Source: Halomonas sp. LR3S48 (GTDB lineage: Bacteria; Pseudomonadota; Gammaproteobacteria; Pseudomonadales; Halomonadaceae). From it: 64,000 nt of DNA. The position numbers and the translations under genes are program-made. The notes beneath the pieces were generated by a model. It made no database searches. It was not told the DNA's origin and saw only the letters and a list, made by a program, of their open reading frames with translations. Below are positions 29,016-41,107 of the stretch, piece by piece (position 1 is the first letter of the stretch; the number at the start of each line of letters is the position of its first letter). The stretch covers positions 1,426,001 to 1,490,000 of the forward strand of contig NZ_CP107009.1 of the NCBI RefSeq assembly GCF_025725665.1, given 5' to 3'.

Positions 29016-30152
29016 GTGAACGATTTTCTCATCGTTGGAGGCGGGGTCATCGGTATGCTCACCGCCTGCCAACTGGCCGAGGCCGGCCATGGTGTCACTC
29101 TGGTGGAGCGGGGTCGCTGCGGCCAGGAGGCCTCCTGGGCCGGTGGCGGCATCGTCTCGCCGCTTTATCCCTGGCGCTATAGCGAGCCCGTATCCCGGCT
29201 AGCCCACGGCGCGGCGCAGCGCTATGCCGAACTGGCCGACAGGCTGCTCGAGACCACCGGTATCGACATCGAGTTTCGCCAGAAGGGATTGCTTTACCTG
29301 CGCGTGGACGATGCCGAGCACGCCTTCGCCTGGGCGCAGCGCCAGGGCTGGCCGCTGGAGCGTGTCGACACAGCCTCTATCTACGCCAAGGAGCCGTGGC
29401 TGTGCGAAGGGTTGGATGACGGTCTGTGGATGCCGACGTTGGGTAGCGTGCGCAATCCGCGATTGTGCCGGGCGTTGCGCGCACGGCTGGACGCGCTGCC
29501 CAACGTGACCCTGGTGGAGAACGTCGCGGTGCAGCGGCTCGTCGCAGAGCGGGGGCAAGCCTGTGGCGTGGAGACCGCGCAAGGGCGCATCGACGCCGGT
29601 CGTGTGATCCTGTGTGGCGGCGCGTGGAGCGGCGTGCTGCTGGCCGATCTCGATGTGGCGCTACCCGTGCGCCCGGTCAAGGGGCAGATGATGCTGTTCG
29701 CCACGCCACCGATGCCGGGCGGCCGCCAGTTGCTCGAGCGGGTGGTGCTGGCCGACGGGCGCTACCTGATCCCGCGTGCCGATGGCCGCGTGCTGGTCGG
29801 CTCGACGCTGGAGCAGACAGACTTCGACAAGCGCACCACCGAGGAGGCGCGCGAGTCGCTTTGGCAAAGCGCGGTGTCGATGCTGCCGGTACTGGCTGAA
29901 TGCGAGATCGAGCACCACTGGGCCGGGCTGCGGCCCGCGGCCCCCGACGGTATCCCCTTCATCGGCGCCGTGCCCGGCATCGAAGGGCTTCACGTCAACG
30001 CCGGGCACTACCGCAACGGCCTGGTGCTGGCGCCGGCGGCGACCCGGCTGCTGGTCGATCTGCTACTGGGACACGAACCGGCCATCGACCCCGCTCCCTA
30101 TCGTCCCGACCGCCTGGCCAGGGCGGAGCGAGTAGCCACCCCAGGCCCGTAG
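29016..30152 (+). CDS. thiO: FAD-dependent glycine oxidase-like (ThiO-like) oxidoreductase
   Basis: A 378-aa D-amino-acid-oxidase-fold flavoprotein. It has the dinucleotide motif VGGGVIGMLTACQLAEAG followed by VTLVERG, then GQEASWAGGGIVSPLYPWR, the signature region of ThiO. The C-terminal GLRPAAPDGIPFIGA and GHYRNGLVLAPA contact FAD and substrate in the family. ThiO oxidises glycine to the imine used for the thiamine thiazole; no other thiazole gene is next to it, so another amino acid oxidase role remains possible. GTG 29016 with AGGAG six bases upstream is the best start. Confidence 0.85.
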   Translation: MNDFLIVGGGVIGMLTACQLAEAGHGVTLVERGRCGQEASWAGGGIVSPLYPWRYSEPVSRLAHGAAQRYAELADRLLETTGIDIEFRQKGLLYLRVDDAEHAFAWAQRQGWPLERVDTASIYAKEPWLCEGLDDGLWMPTLGSVRNPRLCRALRARLDALPNVTLVENVAVQRLVAERGQACGVETAQGRIDAGRVILCGGAWSGVLLADLDVALPVRPVKGQMMLFATPPMPGGRQLLERVVLADGRYLIPRADGRVLVGSTLEQTDFDKRTTEEARESLWQSAVSMLPVLAECEIEHHWAGLRPAAPDGIPFIGAVPGIEGLHVNAGHYRNGLVLAPAATRLLVDLLLGHEPAIDPAPYRPDRLARAERVATPGP

Positions 30153-30154
30153 CG

Positions 30155-32329
30155 TCAATCGCGCTGGGCGGCCTGAATGGCCGTCAAGGCGATGGTATAG
30201 ACGATGTCGTCGACCAGGGCGCCGCGCGAGAGGTCGTTGACCGGCTTGTTGAGCCCCTGCAGCATCGGCCCCACGCTGATCACCCGGGCGCTGCGCTGCA
30301 CCGCCTTGTAGGTGGTATTGCCGGTGTTCAGGTCGGGGAAGACGAATACCGTGGCGCGCCCGGCCACCGGTGAATCGGGCGCCTTCTGGCGGCCAACGCT
30401 CTCGATGGCGGCGGCGTCGTACTGCAACGGGCCGTCGATCAGCAGGTCGGGGGCCTGCTCCCGGGCCAGCCGCGTGGCTTGGCGCACCTTGTCGACGTCG
30501 GCACCGCTACCGGATTCGCCGGTGGAGTAGCTGATCATGGCCACCCGCGGCTCGATGCCGAAGGCTTGGGCCGAGCGCGCACTCTGAATGGCGATCTCGG
30601 CCAGCGCCTCGGCGTCGGGGTCCGGGTTCACTGCGCAGTCGCCGTAGACCACCACCTGCTCGGGCAGCAGCATGAAGAAGATCGACGATACCTGGCGGTA
30701 GCCGGGGGCGGTCTTGATCAATTGGAAGGCGGGCCGCACGGTATTGGCCGTGGTATGCACGGCGCCTGAGACCAGGCCGTCGACCTCGTCGAGCTGCAGC
30801 ATCATGGTGCCCAGCACCACGTTGTCCTGTAGCTGGTCCTCCGCCGTCAGTTCGTTCACCTTGCCGCGGCGGCGTTCCACCATGGGCGCCACGTAGCGGT
30901 GGCGAATTCGCTCGGGGTCGAGGATCTCGAGTCCCTCCGGCAGCTCGATGCCGCGATTATGGGCTACTTCCTCGACCTCTTCGCGACGGGCCAGCAGCAC
31001 GCAGTTGGCGATGCCGCGACGCTGGCAGATTGCCGCGGCCTCCACAGTGCGCGGCTCGCTGCCCTCCGGCAGGATGATGCGCCGGTTGGCGCGCTGCGCC
31101 CGCTTGACCAGTTCATGACGGAACGCCGAGGGCGACAGGCGCGGGGTGAACCCCCGGCTGAGGTGGTCCTTGAGCCACTGCAGGTCGATATGGCCGGCCA
31201 CGAAGCGGGTCACCTGTTCGGCGCGCTCCAGGTCGTCCATGGGAATGTCGTTGCCCATCCGGCCGAGGTTCTTGGCGGTGGTGAAGCTGTCTGTGTCCAC
31301 CGCCAGTACCGGCATGCCGGTCTTCAGCGCCGGCCGGCACATCTCGATCATGTTGTCGTTGGGCATGAAGCCGTTGGTCAGCAGTACACCGGCCATGGGC
31401 ACCCCGTTCATGGTGGCCAGCGCCGAGGCCAGCACGATGTCGTCGCGGTCACCGGAGGTCACGATCAGGCTGCCGGGGCGGAACACATGCAGGGCATTGG
31501 CGGCGCTGCGCGCGCACAGGCTGGTGGAGAGTACGCGGCGGTTGGCAGCGTCTCCCTCGCTGAGGAAGCGGGCATCGAGTGCCCGTGCCACGTCGACCAC
31601 CCGCGGTGCGATCAATGCCGGGTTGTAGGGCACCACGCCGATCAGGTGGAAGCGGTCGGTGGCGAGCGCCGGCGAATAGCGGCGCAGCTCGGCGAGAAAG
31701 GCATCGTCGAGCAGGACATTGCTGGTGCCCGGGGCCAGCGAGGGCTCCTCGGCGCCGGGCAGGTTCTGCATGCGCATCAGGATGCAGCCCAGGGTACGCG
31801 TGGAGCCCACCCCGCCGAAGGCCTGGGCGTGCATGTCGAGCTGTTCGGCCAGCGCACCGGGAGCGTGGGCATCACCGCTGCCGACCAGGATGATGCGCGC
31901 GTTCAGCGCATGGGCCAACTGGGTGTTGAGGTGGGTGGCGTAGGTGCCGTGGGCGGTAGGTACCACGCCCTCCACCACGATCAGGTCCGGCGCGCTGCCG
32001 TCGTGGCTGTCCACCGCCTGATCGAAGAGTTCGATGACCTGCTCCATCAGCACGTCCAGGCGATCCTGGCGCAGCAGGCGTTCCATGTCGGCCTGGGGCA
32101 TGGGCGCCGGGGGGCGCAGCCCTAGCGTGCTGCTCACCAGTGCGGTGGAGCGGTCGGGGCCGGGGCCGTTCAGCTCATCCTGGCGGAACGGCTTGAAGAA
32201 GCCGGTCTTGAGACCAATGGTGTCGAGCGCCTGCATCAGGCCCAGGCTGGCCGAGGTCAGGCCGACCCCCACGCCGGTTGGCACCATCAGCAGGATCTGG
32301 GGTTGCGGTCGTACTTCGTGCGGCGTCAT
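30155..32329 (-). CDS. pta: Phosphate acetyltransferase
   Basis: Interconverts acetyl-CoA and acetyl phosphate. The 724 aa are the long form: an N-terminal P-loop-like [21 protein letters not shown] domain, a middle DRTGG-type regulatory domain, and the C-terminal catalytic domain (about 400-720) with [32 protein letters not shown] and [15 protein letters not shown]. The open frame continues far upstream antisense to nothing real; ATG 32329 overlaps the ackA stop by four bases and is the true start. Operon ackA-pta on the minus strand. Confidence 0.96.
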   Translation of the reverse strand: MTPHEVRPQPQILLMVPTGVGVGLTSASLGLMQALDTIGLKTGFFKPFRQDELNGPGPDRSTALVSSTLGLRPPAPMPQADMERLLRQDRLDVLMEQVIELFDQAVDSHDGSAPDLIVVEGVVPTAHGTYATHLNTQLAHALNARIILVGSGDAHAPGALAEQLDMHAQAFGGVGSTRTLGCILMRMQNLPGAEEPSLAPGTSNVLLDDAFLAELRRYSPALATDRFHLIGVVPYNPALIAPRVVDVARALDARFLSEGDAANRRVLSTSLCARSAANALHVFRPGSLIVTSGDRDDIVLASALATMNGVPMAGVLLTNGFMPNDNMIEMCRPALKTGMPVLAVDTDSFTTAKNLGRMGNDIPMDDLERAEQVTRFVAGHIDLQWLKDHLSRGFTPRLSPSAFRHELVKRAQRANRRIILPEGSEPRTVEAAAICQRRGIANCVLLARREEVEEVAHNRGIELPEGLEILDPERIRHRYVAPMVERRRGKVNELTAEDQLQDNVVLGTMMLQLDEVDGLVSGAVHTTANTVRPAFQLIKTAPGYRQVSSIFFMLLPEQVVVYGDCAVNPDPDAEALAEIAIQSARSAQAFGIEPRVAMISYSTGESGSGADVDKVRQATRLAREQAPDLLIDGPLQYDAAAIESVGRQKAPDSPVAGRATVFVFPDLNTGNTTYKAVQRSARVISVGPMLQGLNKPVNDLSRGALVDDIVYTIALTAIQAAQRD

Positions 32330-33516
32330 GCGTTCGTCTCTTCCTTTCGCTGAGCCAGGCGCTGGCGGGTTTCGGTGGCGATCTGTCCCTCTTCGTCGGT
32401 GGGAATGACCCACAGCTGGCGCCCCCCGGCGTCGATGCGGCCCTCGCGTCCCCGTATCGTCTCGTTGTTGACGGTGCGGTTGAGCTGGAGGCCGAAATGG
32501 GGAAGCAGTCCGATGATCCGTTCGCGTGACGCGGCGGAGTTCTCGCCGATGCCACCGGTGAAGACCAGGCCATCGAGGTGGGGCAGGGCGCAGGAGAGCG
32601 CTGCCAGCGACTTGGCGATGCGGTAGCAGAACACCTCGATGGCCAGCGTCGCCCCGGGATGTCCCTGCGACTCGGCGGCCTCCAGCTCGCGCATGTCGTT
32701 GGTCAGGCCCGACAACCCCAACAGGCCGCTGTTGCGGTTGAGCACCTCGTCGATACGATCCAGCGACCAGCCCAACTGGCGCGAAAGATGCGCGTGCAGG
32801 CCCGGGTCGACGTCGCCGCTGCGCGTGCCCATCACCAGCCCTTCCAGCGGGGTCAGTCCCATGCTGGTGTCGAGGCTCTGACCCTGCCACACGGCGCAGG
32901 TGGAGCAGCCGTTGCCCAGGTGAGCGGTTAGCCAGGCGCCGCCCTCGAGCTCGCTCAGTGCATCGGCGCGTCGGCTGACGTAGGCGTGGCTGGTGCCATG
33001 GAAGCCGTAGCGGCGTATGGCGTGGTCGCGGTAGAGCGCTTCCGGCAGGGCATAGCGGTAGGCTCGCGGCGGTAGGGTCTGGTGGAAGGCGGTATCGAAC
33101 ACCGCCACCTGGGGCAGCTTGGGAAACAGCCGTCGAGTGGCCGCCACTCCTTCGAGATTGGCCGGGTTGTGCAGCGGGGCCAGCGCCGAGGTACGCTCGA
33201 TCGCCTCGACGACGTCATCGTCGATCAGCGCAGCACGGGTGAAGCGCTCTCCGCCATGCACGATGCGGTGGCCTACCGCGACCGGCTGATAACCCTCCAG
33301 GCGCTCGAGAATGGCTTCCAGCGCACGGGTGTGATCGGCATTGCCGAGTGCCTGCGTGAAGGGTTTACCGCGGCTGTCGACGCCCTCGAGCCGGGCGTCG
33401 TCGCCCCCCAGGCGCTCCGCCAGTCCGGCCAGGCGTGGCTGGTCCGGTTCGGAAGGTACCAGGGCATATTTTATCGACGACGAACCGCAGTTGATGACCA
33501 GTACCGAGGCGTTCAT
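32326..33516 (-). CDS. ackA: Acetate kinase
   Basis: Interconverts acetyl phosphate plus ADP with acetate plus ATP; partner of the overlapping pta. The 396 aa begin [19 protein letters not shown] (the ASKHA phosphate-binding signature) and show [41 protein letters not shown] and [13 protein letters not shown] 33516 has GGAG upstream; the frame can be extended to 33780 but lacks support. The upstream gap is shared with a divergent EamA permease, and the short inverted motif AGACT-TT-AGTCT in it may belong to an operator. Confidence 0.96.
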   Translation of the reverse strand: MNASVLVINCGSSSIKYALVPSEPDQPRLAGLAERLGGDDARLEGVDSRGKPFTQALGNADHTRALEAILERLEGYQPVAVGHRIVHGGERFTRAALIDDDVVEAIERTSALAPLHNPANLEGVAATRRLFPKLPQVAVFDTAFHQTLPPRAYRYALPEALYRDHAIRRYGFHGTSHAYVSRRADALSELEGGAWLTAHLGNGCSTCAVWQGQSLDTSMGLTPLEGLVMGTRSGDVDPGLHAHLSRQLGWSLDRIDEVLNRNSGLLGLSGLTNDMRELEAAESQGHPGATLAIEVFCYRIAKSLAALSCALPHLDGLVFTGGIGENSAASRERIIGLLPHFGLQLNRTVNNETIRGREGRIDAGGRQLWVIPTDEEGQIATETRQRLAQRKEETNA

Positions 33517-33678
33517 CGGGGCTCCACACGAAGAGGATTTAGAGGCAGGATAGACGTCAGACTTTAGTCTATCATCCTGGCGTCGCCACCGGCCCTGCTC
33601 CAGGTCAAGCCAGCATTTGATTAGCCGTCTATCGAAAATGCTGGCATGCTGATGGCCTCCAATATCGCGGGAACCGCC

Positions 33679-34608
33679 ATGTCGACCAATACCGCGGCGC
33701 TTGGCAGCGCCTCGCTGCTGCCGCGCCATCTTGCCGTCCTGCTGTTGGCCTGCGTCGCCACTCTGTTCGCCGGCAACCATGTCGCGGCCCGCCTGGCCTT
33801 CGACGAGGGCACCGGGCTGCTGCTCGCCGTACTGGTGCGCTCCGCCGTGGCGCTCACCGTGCTGGGGGCGCTTTTCCTGTGGCAGGGCAAGCGCTTGTCG
33901 CTACCGGTCGGAACCGGGCGCTGGCAGCTGCTGGCGGGACTGATGGTCGCGATCCAGAGTCTTTGCCTCTATTCGGCAGTGGCGCGCATCCCGGTGGTGG
34001 TCGCGCTGCTGTTGATGAATACCTTTCCCATTCAGCTGGCGCTGCTGACCTGGGCACTGGGCGGCCCACGCCCAACGCTGCGCGCGACGCTGATCATGGC
34101 TGCAATCCTGGTGGGCCTGGTGGTCGTGCTCGATGTCCCCGCCTGGCTGGCGAGCCCCGAGGCACTCGGTCCGCAGTGGCTGCCCGGTGTGGCCTTCGGC
34201 CTGGGAGCCGCGGCGGCCTTTTCCTGCGCGCTGTGGATCACTGAGCATCACCTGGGTGAGGTGGGCAGCACGCTGCGCAGCCTGCTGACCATGCTCACGG
34301 TATTCGTGATGATGATCGTCGCCGGTGTACTGCAACTGGTGCCGGGTGGCATGGCGTTGCCAGCGAGCCCGATGGGATGGGGAGCGCTGGTGGCACTGGC
34401 GCTGCTCTACAGCGTGGCATTCTCGGTGCTGTTCATCAGCGTGCCGCGGCTGGAGATGGCGCGCAATGCGCCGGTCATGAACGTCGAGCCGGTAGCCTCG
34501 CTGCTGCTTGGCTACCTGGTGCTGGGACAGATGCTGTCGGGAATGCAGCTGATCGGTGGGGCGATCGTACTGGGCGGCATCGTCGTCCTCAGCCTGTCAC
34601 CGCGCTGA
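33679..34608 (+). CDS. EamA-type DMT permease
   Basis: A 309-aa inner-membrane transporter with about ten hydrophobic helices in two EamA repeats ([21 protein letters not shown] at the start; [20 protein letters not shown] near the end, the usual second-repeat signature). Substrate unknown; family members export amino acids, nucleosides or metabolites. ATG 33679 is chosen; ATG 33646 in the same frame is an alternative. Confidence 0.88.
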   Translation: MSTNTAALGSASLLPRHLAVLLLACVATLFAGNHVAARLAFDEGTGLLLAVLVRSAVALTVLGALFLWQGKRLSLPVGTGRWQLLAGLMVAIQSLCLYSAVARIPVVVALLLMNTFPIQLALLTWALGGPRPTLRATLIMAAILVGLVVVLDVPAWLASPEALGPQWLPGVAFGLGAAAAFSCALWITEHHLGEVGSTLRSLLTMLTVFVMMIVAGVLQLVPGGMALPASPMGWGALVALALLYSVAFSVLFISVPRLEMARNAPVMNVEPVASLLLGYLVLGQMLSGMQLIGGAIVLGGIVVLSLSPR

Positions 34609-34719
34609 GTCTGCCTCGGCGCCGGGCTTGCCGCGCGTAGATTCGTCTTGCGTGCATTCCGACTCTGTACCAGACTGAAGGCGATGTATGGAAACAGTGT
34701 TTCTTAATGGAGGTGCGCT

Positions 34720-35223
34720 ATGAAACTGCTCGCCATTTCCACTGCTATGCTGATGGCCACCGCCTTTGCTTCTTCGGCCCAGGCCCAGCAGTATCAGATG
34801 CCGATGTATCCCCAAGCCTATGCCGGCGCCGACGCCATGTTCTGGGAGCTCGATCCCGATCAAGGCTCCTCGGCCGATTCCGTGGGACTTCGCCTCAACG
34901 GTGGGATGCAATTCAACGACTACTTCGGCGCCGAGGCCCACCTGGGCACCGGTGGCTCCGACGGCGCGGCCGAGCTCGATTACCTGGTGGGCGCCTACGC
35001 CAAGGGCATCCTGCCGGTCTCGCAGGAGTTCCGCCTGTATGGCCTGGCGGGCTTTACCGAAGTGGATTTCGACACCGACAGCGAGAGCGGTTTCTCGTAT
35101 GGCGGCGGCGCCGAATTCGATGTGGTGCCCAACCTGGCGGTGGGAGCCGACTACATGCGCTATCTGGACAAGTCGTCCTACACCTTCGACGCGGCAAGTG
35201 TCGGGGTTCGCTACCGCTTCTGA
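34720..35223 (+). CDS. Outer-membrane beta-barrel protein (OmpA/OmpW-like porin family)
   Basis: A 167-aa protein with a clear signal peptide (cleavage after SSAQA) and alternating beta strands: GLRLNGGMQFNDYFGAEAHL, FRLYGLAGFTEVDF, FSYGGGAEFDVVPNLAVGAD. It ends in YRF, the terminal aromatic recognised by the BAM machinery. It is too short for a trimeric porin and fits an 8-strand barrel of the OmpA-like beta-barrel class. GGAGG precedes ATG 34720. A strong hairpin follows. Confidence 0.9.
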   Translation: MKLLAISTAMLMATAFASSAQAQQYQMPMYPQAYAGADAMFWELDPDQGSSADSVGLRLNGGMQFNDYFGAEAHLGTGGSDGAAELDYLVGAYAKGILPVSQEFRLYGLAGFTEVDFDTDSESGFSYGGGAEFDVVPNLAVGADYMRYLDKSSYTFDAASVGVRYRF

Positions 35224-35250
35224 GGCGATTCGCCTTTGCGCATCTGACCG

Positions 35251-35280
35251 CGCCCCCATGGCAACGCCATGGGGGCGATT
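35251..35280. terminator. Strong bidirectional terminator
   Basis: CGCCCCCATGGC (35251-35262) and GCCATGGGGGCG (35266-35277) form a perfect 12-bp stem with an AAC loop, then ATTTCG. It lies between the convergent barrel gene (stop 35223) and the CARF-like gene (stop 35295). Confidence 0.8.
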
Positions 35281-35294
35281 TCGTTGCTGGCCAA

Positions 35295-36542
35295 TCAGCC
35301 TCCCGGCCAGTTGCCGTGCTCCTTCCAGCTCGCCAGCAGGGCAGGGAGGTGTTTGAGGTCTCCGTTCTCGACGACTTCGACCTCCATACCCTGTAGGTGC
35401 TGCAGCTCGGTGAGCCGCTGACGGGACTTGTCGAATTCACCGCAGGCCAGCAGCACGCGGGTGGCGGCGAGCCCCGCAGAATGGTTGAGCATGCCGTGCA
35501 GCCGTTTCAGGCCCTGCTCGATGCAGGCCGTGGCGCCGGGGCGCGCGATGAGGCACTCGATGAACAACAGCTGGTTGCGTTCTACCGCCAGGCAATCCGA
35601 TACCACGGGCTCTCCGTTGTGCTGGCCGCTCAGGTCGAGGATATGAGCCTCGCTGCAGACCTGCGATAGCCCGGCCTCCTGGGCGCTGAGCCAGGCGTAT
35701 TCCGTCAACCAACCGCCGCCCAGGTAGCGCCCGCCTTCCACGGAATCGATGTCAATGACCTCCGGTGCGTCGCTCGCCCAGTGCAGCAGGCCGGTCTCGT
35801 CCAGCGCCTTCAGCGCATCGGTGGCAGGGAAGCATGGCGATGCCTTCAGCCGCTGGCGCTCGGCGCCGGGTCGTAGCCGGGCTGCCGAGGGATTGGCACT
35901 CTCCAGCACGCCCCCCTCGCCGTGCACCATGTCGTGCAGTTCTCCGAGCAGTTCGGCCAGACGGTCGGCGTGATGGGCGAGGTAGCGGGTAAGGTGTCTG
36001 CGCTGAGTGCATGCCTGGTGCCAGCTTGCGCTGTCGGAAAGGGCCCGAACTCGCTTGCGACCGTTGGCTTGCAGGTAGCGATCGACGTCCAGTACCGGCT
36101 CGATGGCCATGATCTCGGGAGCGGAGCCGGGGCTATCGTAAGCCATGCGGTAGAGCGCACCGGCCCGAATGTCCACGTACAGCCAGTCGGCGGAGCAGCG
36201 CTGCATGGCCTGCTGAAACAGCAGGGCGGTAAGCGTACTGCAGCCACCCGCATCGAGGGTGACCGAGAGGGAGGGGGTGTCGAACTGCTGCCGATACAGG
36301 GTTTCGGCCAGTTCGTCAGCATATTGGGCGCAGCGATGGGGCTCGTCGACGGGAAGGCGAGCGCGCGTCTCGATGTCGGTTCCAGGGGGAAGCTCATGGC
36401 GCAGCAGGATCGCCAGTCGTTCGGCCGCCTGGGGCGATGACTGGCACGGTATCAGCACGATTCGCTGTGGGCGAAGCTGCAGAATCGGTATCAGACTTAC
36501 CTCAGGGCGCTCGGTTACCAGCGCAACGTGCAGGTGTGGCAT
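35295..36542 (-). CDS. VC1899/DUF1887-type protein: CARF-like domain plus degenerate PD-(D/E)XK nuclease-like domain
   Basis: A 415-aa protein that I match by layout to the DUF1887 family (V. cholerae VC1899, and the CRISPR ancillary nucleases Card1/Can2). N-terminal Rossmann-like CARF part 1-150 (VALVTERPEVSLIPIL); the loop usually written T-G-G-T-K is AGGCS at 98-102. A helical linker and winged helix (about 170-265) follow. The nuclease-like part begins GGWLTEYAWL with Glu281, then Asp316 in VVSDCL and Glu329 in FIEC; the catalytic Lys expected two residues after Glu is Leu331. The C-terminal strand-helix region (about 360-410) matches VC1899 in pattern. There is no CRISPR or cyclase gene nearby. 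Stand-alone gene after the thiC terminator; possibly catalytically inactive or altered. Confidence 0.78.
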   Translation of the reverse strand: MPHLHVALVTERPEVSLIPILQLRPQRIVLIPCQSSPQAAERLAILLRHELPPGTDIETRARLPVDEPHRCAQYADELAETLYRQQFDTPSLSVTLDAGGCSTLTALLFQQAMQRCSADWLYVDIRAGALYRMAYDSPGSAPEIMAIEPVLDVDRYLQANGRKRVRALSDSASWHQACTQRRHLTRYLAHHADRLAELLGELHDMVHGEGGVLESANPSAARLRPGAERQRLKASPCFPATDALKALDETGLLHWASDAPEVIDIDSVEGGRYLGGGWLTEYAWLSAQEAGLSQVCSEAHILDLSGQHNGEPVVSDCLAVERNQLLFIECLIARPGATACIEQGLKRLHGMLNHSAGLAATRVLLACGEFDKSRQRLTELQHLQGMEVEVVENGDLKHLPALLASWKEHGNWPGG

Positions 36543-36620
36543 GGGCTTGCTCCCTCCGCACTTGGTCCTTGCAGGTTTCTACAGGCTACATCCGAGCGTT
36601 CCGTGCTGTCGCCTGTGGCG

Positions 36621-36653
36621 ACAAAAAAACACGCCGGCCCTGGGGCCGGCGTG
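36621..36653 (-). terminator. Rho-independent terminator of thiC
   Basis: On the minus strand CACGCCGGCC (complement of 36653-36644) pairs with GGCCGGCGTG (complement of 36639-36630) around a four-base loop and is followed by seven Ts (36629-36623). It lies 19 bases after the thiC stop. Confidence 0.92.
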
Positions 36654-36671
36654 TCGTTGCAGCGTCGTGGC

Positions 36672-38747
<2,076 letters not shown>

Positions 38748-38787
38748 TGTTTGCCCGCCATGTCGGCGGGTATTGCATGGCAGCGGG

Positions 38788-39456
38788 TCAGATCGCTCGA
38801 TCCAGTCCCATCTGCCAGAAATCGATCTCGAGCCGGGTGGCGTCGCGAAACACCTCGGCCAGCTCGACAAAGCGCGCCGCAGTGACGTCGGCCAGGCGGG
38901 CATCGAGCCACTCCAGCTCGGCGTGCATGGCGGCCTGGAATTCGTCGCTTTCGTACATGGCGATCCAGGCGTCATAAGGGTTGGTCTTGCCGCGCAGCGT
39001 GAAGGCTTGTGCGTTCAGCCAATTGGCGATCTCGCCGTAGCCCACCAGGCAGGGGGCCAGCGCCACGTGCAGGTCGAGCAGGTCGCCACGGTTGCCGGTA
39101 TCCAGTACGTAACGGGTATAGGCCATTGTCGCCCGTGCCTCGGGCAGCGCGGCAAGCGCCTCCTCGCCGATGCCCCATTCGCGGCAGTAGCCCACGTGCA
39201 AGCCGAGCTCCACGTCGAGAATAGCCTTGAGGCCCGCATGGGCCTGGCGCAGGTCGGCGAGGTTGCGGCTCTTGTAGGCGGCCAGTGCGTAGGCACGGGC
39301 GAAGTGAATCAGGAACAGGTAGTCCTGCTGCAGATAGTGGCGAAAGGCGCCCTCTGCGAGCGTGCCGGCGCCCAGGCCGCGCACGAAATCGTGCTCTATG
39401 TAGGCTCGCCAGTCGTCGTGGCAGGCGTTGGTCAGGTCGTTGAAGCGATAGCCCAT
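38788..39456 (-). CDS. tenA: Thiaminase II / aminopyrimidine aminohydrolase TenA
   Basis: Salvages aminopyrimidine breakdown products of thiamine for the HMP branch that ThiC also feeds. The 222 aa are all helical, with Cys in ALAPCLVGYGEIA (catalytic Cys of the family), FRHYLQQDYLFLIHFARAYA and a C-terminal Glu in ATRLEIDFW. ATG 39456 has GGAGG upstream. It has its own TPP riboswitch and is followed by a second one that leads into thiC. Confidence 0.93.
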   Translation of the reverse strand: MGYRFNDLTNACHDDWRAYIEHDFVRGLGAGTLAEGAFRHYLQQDYLFLIHFARAYALAAYKSRNLADLRQAHAGLKAILDVELGLHVGYCREWGIGEEALAALPEARATMAYTRYVLDTGNRGDLLDLHVALAPCLVGYGEIANWLNAQAFTLRGKTNPYDAWIAMYESDEFQAAMHAELEWLDARLADVTAARFVELAEVFRDATRLEIDFWQMGLDRAI

Positions 39457-39551
39457 CTTGCCTCCGATATCGAATCGGATCCGGAGCGTGGGCGGGAGGA
39501 AGGAAGAGGTGGCTGGGGGCAGGTGAGGGATGCTTGCCGCAATGGGGCCAC

Positions 39552-39673
39552 CGCTTGATCCCTACGCCGGTACGAGCCGGATCAGGTTCTACGGGCCCCG
39601 CCGTGACGACTGCTCACAAGCAAGCAATGTCGTATGGCGATCTCAGCCGGTTCCACCGGCACCCCGTCAAGCG
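39552..39673 (-). promoter_or_regulatory. TPP riboswitch (thi box) upstream of tenA
   Basis: It has the same closing helix as the thiC copy (CGCTTGA at 39552-39558 with TCAAGCG at 39667-39673), and the core GGGGTGCC, GGCTGAGAT and CCTGATCCGG on the minus strand. The P3 region is longer than in the thiC copy, with an extra insert around 39600-39635. It lies 95 bases before tenA. Confidence 0.92.
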
Positions 39674-39731
39674 TCTGGGCCAGTCTAGCAGGAAGAGCCC
39701 GTCTTGCCAGTCACCGAAGCGAAATGGGCTT

Positions 39732-40661
39732 TCAATACAGCCGGAACGACTTGTGCTCCGGATGACCTTGCTGCTCCTCGATCACCTTGCGGTAGCGCTT
39801 GTATTCCCACTGATACTGGGCCGGGTCCAGGGCGATGGCATCCTGCACGCAGGCGTTCACGCCGGTCGCCGATTGCTCTTCGTCCGGTGAGTAGACCCGC
39901 TCGTCGGCGGCCAGGAAGTGAATGGCGAAGCCGCGGCCCGGAAGGCGCCGGGCCACGCCGGTGACCACGCGGGCGTCGGTGCGGGCCACCAGCTTGGGCA
40001 GCAGGGTCGCGGTGTAGGCGAGGCGGTGGTAGAAGGGGGCGAACACGCCGCTGCCCCAGTCGGGCTCCTGGTCCGGCAGGATACCCACTGCTTCGCTGCG
40101 CTTGAGCGCCTTGAGCAGGGCGGCAACGCCACGCGGGTTGGTCGGCACCAGGCTCGCGCCCATGCGCTCGCGCCCTTGGCGGATCACCGTATCGAGTTCG
40201 GCGATCTTGGGCGGCTCGTACATGGCGGTGAAGGGGAAATGGCTGGAGAGCCAGAAATTGAGCACTTCCCAATTGCCGAAGTGCGGTGCCAGCACGATGA
40301 CGCCACGCCCCTCGGCACGGGCATCGTCGAGCAGTTCTCGGCCGTGTACCTCGAGAATTGAACCTTCGACCCGCTGTGGCGTGGCCATCCAGGCGAAGCC
40401 CAGCTCGAGCATGGTGGCGGTGGAGTGGGTCAGGCTCTCCTGGGCCAGCCGTCGACGTTCGGCCGTGCCTTGGTCGGGATAGACCTCGGCGAGGTTGATC
40501 TCGGTGACCTCACGCTCGCGCCGACTGAAGCGATGCACCAGCGGGCCGGCAAGGCGAGCCAGCCGCCAGAGCATGGCGGGGCGGCGGCCGGCCAGGGTAT
40601 GCCACAGCGTGGCGATGGCTCGGCCCTGCAGGGTGGCGGTGGATGACTGCGTCTTGCTCAT
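39732..40661 (-). CDS. LpxL/LpxM-like lysophospholipid/lipid A acyltransferase
   Basis: A 309-aa inner-membrane acyltransferase of the HtrB/LpxL family. The catalytic H-x4-E motif is seen in LAPHFGNWE, with the substrate motif GILPDQEPDWGSGVFAPFY downstream and an N-terminal hydrophobic anchor. Probably adds a secondary acyl chain to lipid A; acyl specificity and LpxL/LpxM class are not decided. It begins four bases after the DUF4870-like gene stop, so the two form an operon. Confidence 0.9.
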   Translation of the reverse strand: MSKTQSSTATLQGRAIATLWHTLAGRRPAMLWRLARLAGPLVHRFSRREREVTEINLAEVYPDQGTAERRRLAQESLTHSTATMLELGFAWMATPQRVEGSILEVHGRELLDDARAEGRGVIVLAPHFGNWEVLNFWLSSHFPFTAMYEPPKIAELDTVIRQGRERMGASLVPTNPRGVAALLKALKRSEAVGILPDQEPDWGSGVFAPFYHRLAYTATLLPKLVARTDARVVTGVARRLPGRGFAIHFLAADERVYSPDEEQSATGVNACVQDAIALDPAQYQWEYKRYRKVIEEQQGHPEHKSFRLY

Positions 40662-40665
40662 GGGC

Positions 40666-41040
40666 TCAGATCAGCCAGGCGTCCACGTTGTCGGGGGCGC
40701 GGTGCTCCTGCAGGCGCTTGATGCCCTTGACGCAGCGAATCACCAGCCAGACCACAGCCAGTAGCGTGGTCACGAAGCCAATCAGTACCAACGTCAGCAG
40801 CAAGGAAACGGCAAAATAGAGTACCGAGAGCCAGAAGGTGCGGATCAGGTATCGATAGTGCTCATCGAACCAGTGAGGCCCCTCGCCACGGTAGACGTAG
40901 GCGATCACCACGCCGATCAGGGTCGTCAGGCCACCCGTGACGATACCTGCCAGGAACAGGGCATAGACGACGATGGGCAGGGTGATGTCGGGCGTTCCGC
41001 CCGAATCGATGACGCTACGGCTTTCAGGGCTATCGTTCAT
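40666..41040 (-). CDS. DUF4870-like (Tic20-type) small membrane protein
   Basis: A 124-aa protein with three hydrophobic helices (about 20-48, 68-95 and 97-112) and the central GEGPHWFDEHYRYLIRTFW, typical of DUF4870-like proteins. Function unknown. It precedes the acyltransferase with a four-base gap. The ribosome site is weak (GGACG). The N-terminal 18 residues are polar and probably cytoplasmic. Confidence 0.82.
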   Translation of the reverse strand: MNDSPESRSVIDSGGTPDITLPIVVYALFLAGIVTGGLTTLIGVVIAYVYRGEGPHWFDEHYRYLIRTFWLSVLYFAVSLLLTLVLIGFVTTLLAVVWLVIRCVKGIKRLQEHRAPDNVDAWLI

Positions 41041-41107
41041 GAGGCGTCCAGTCGTTCATGGTTTGCGTCAATGATACCGGCCGTGGGCGACATTGCCAGG
41101 GAGGCAG

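Noticed and set aside
30155..32890. A 911-codon Pta with an N-terminal extension
   Set aside because: The extra codons lie antisense-frame within ackA; the normal Pta start at 32329 overlaps the ackA stop as in a coupled operon.
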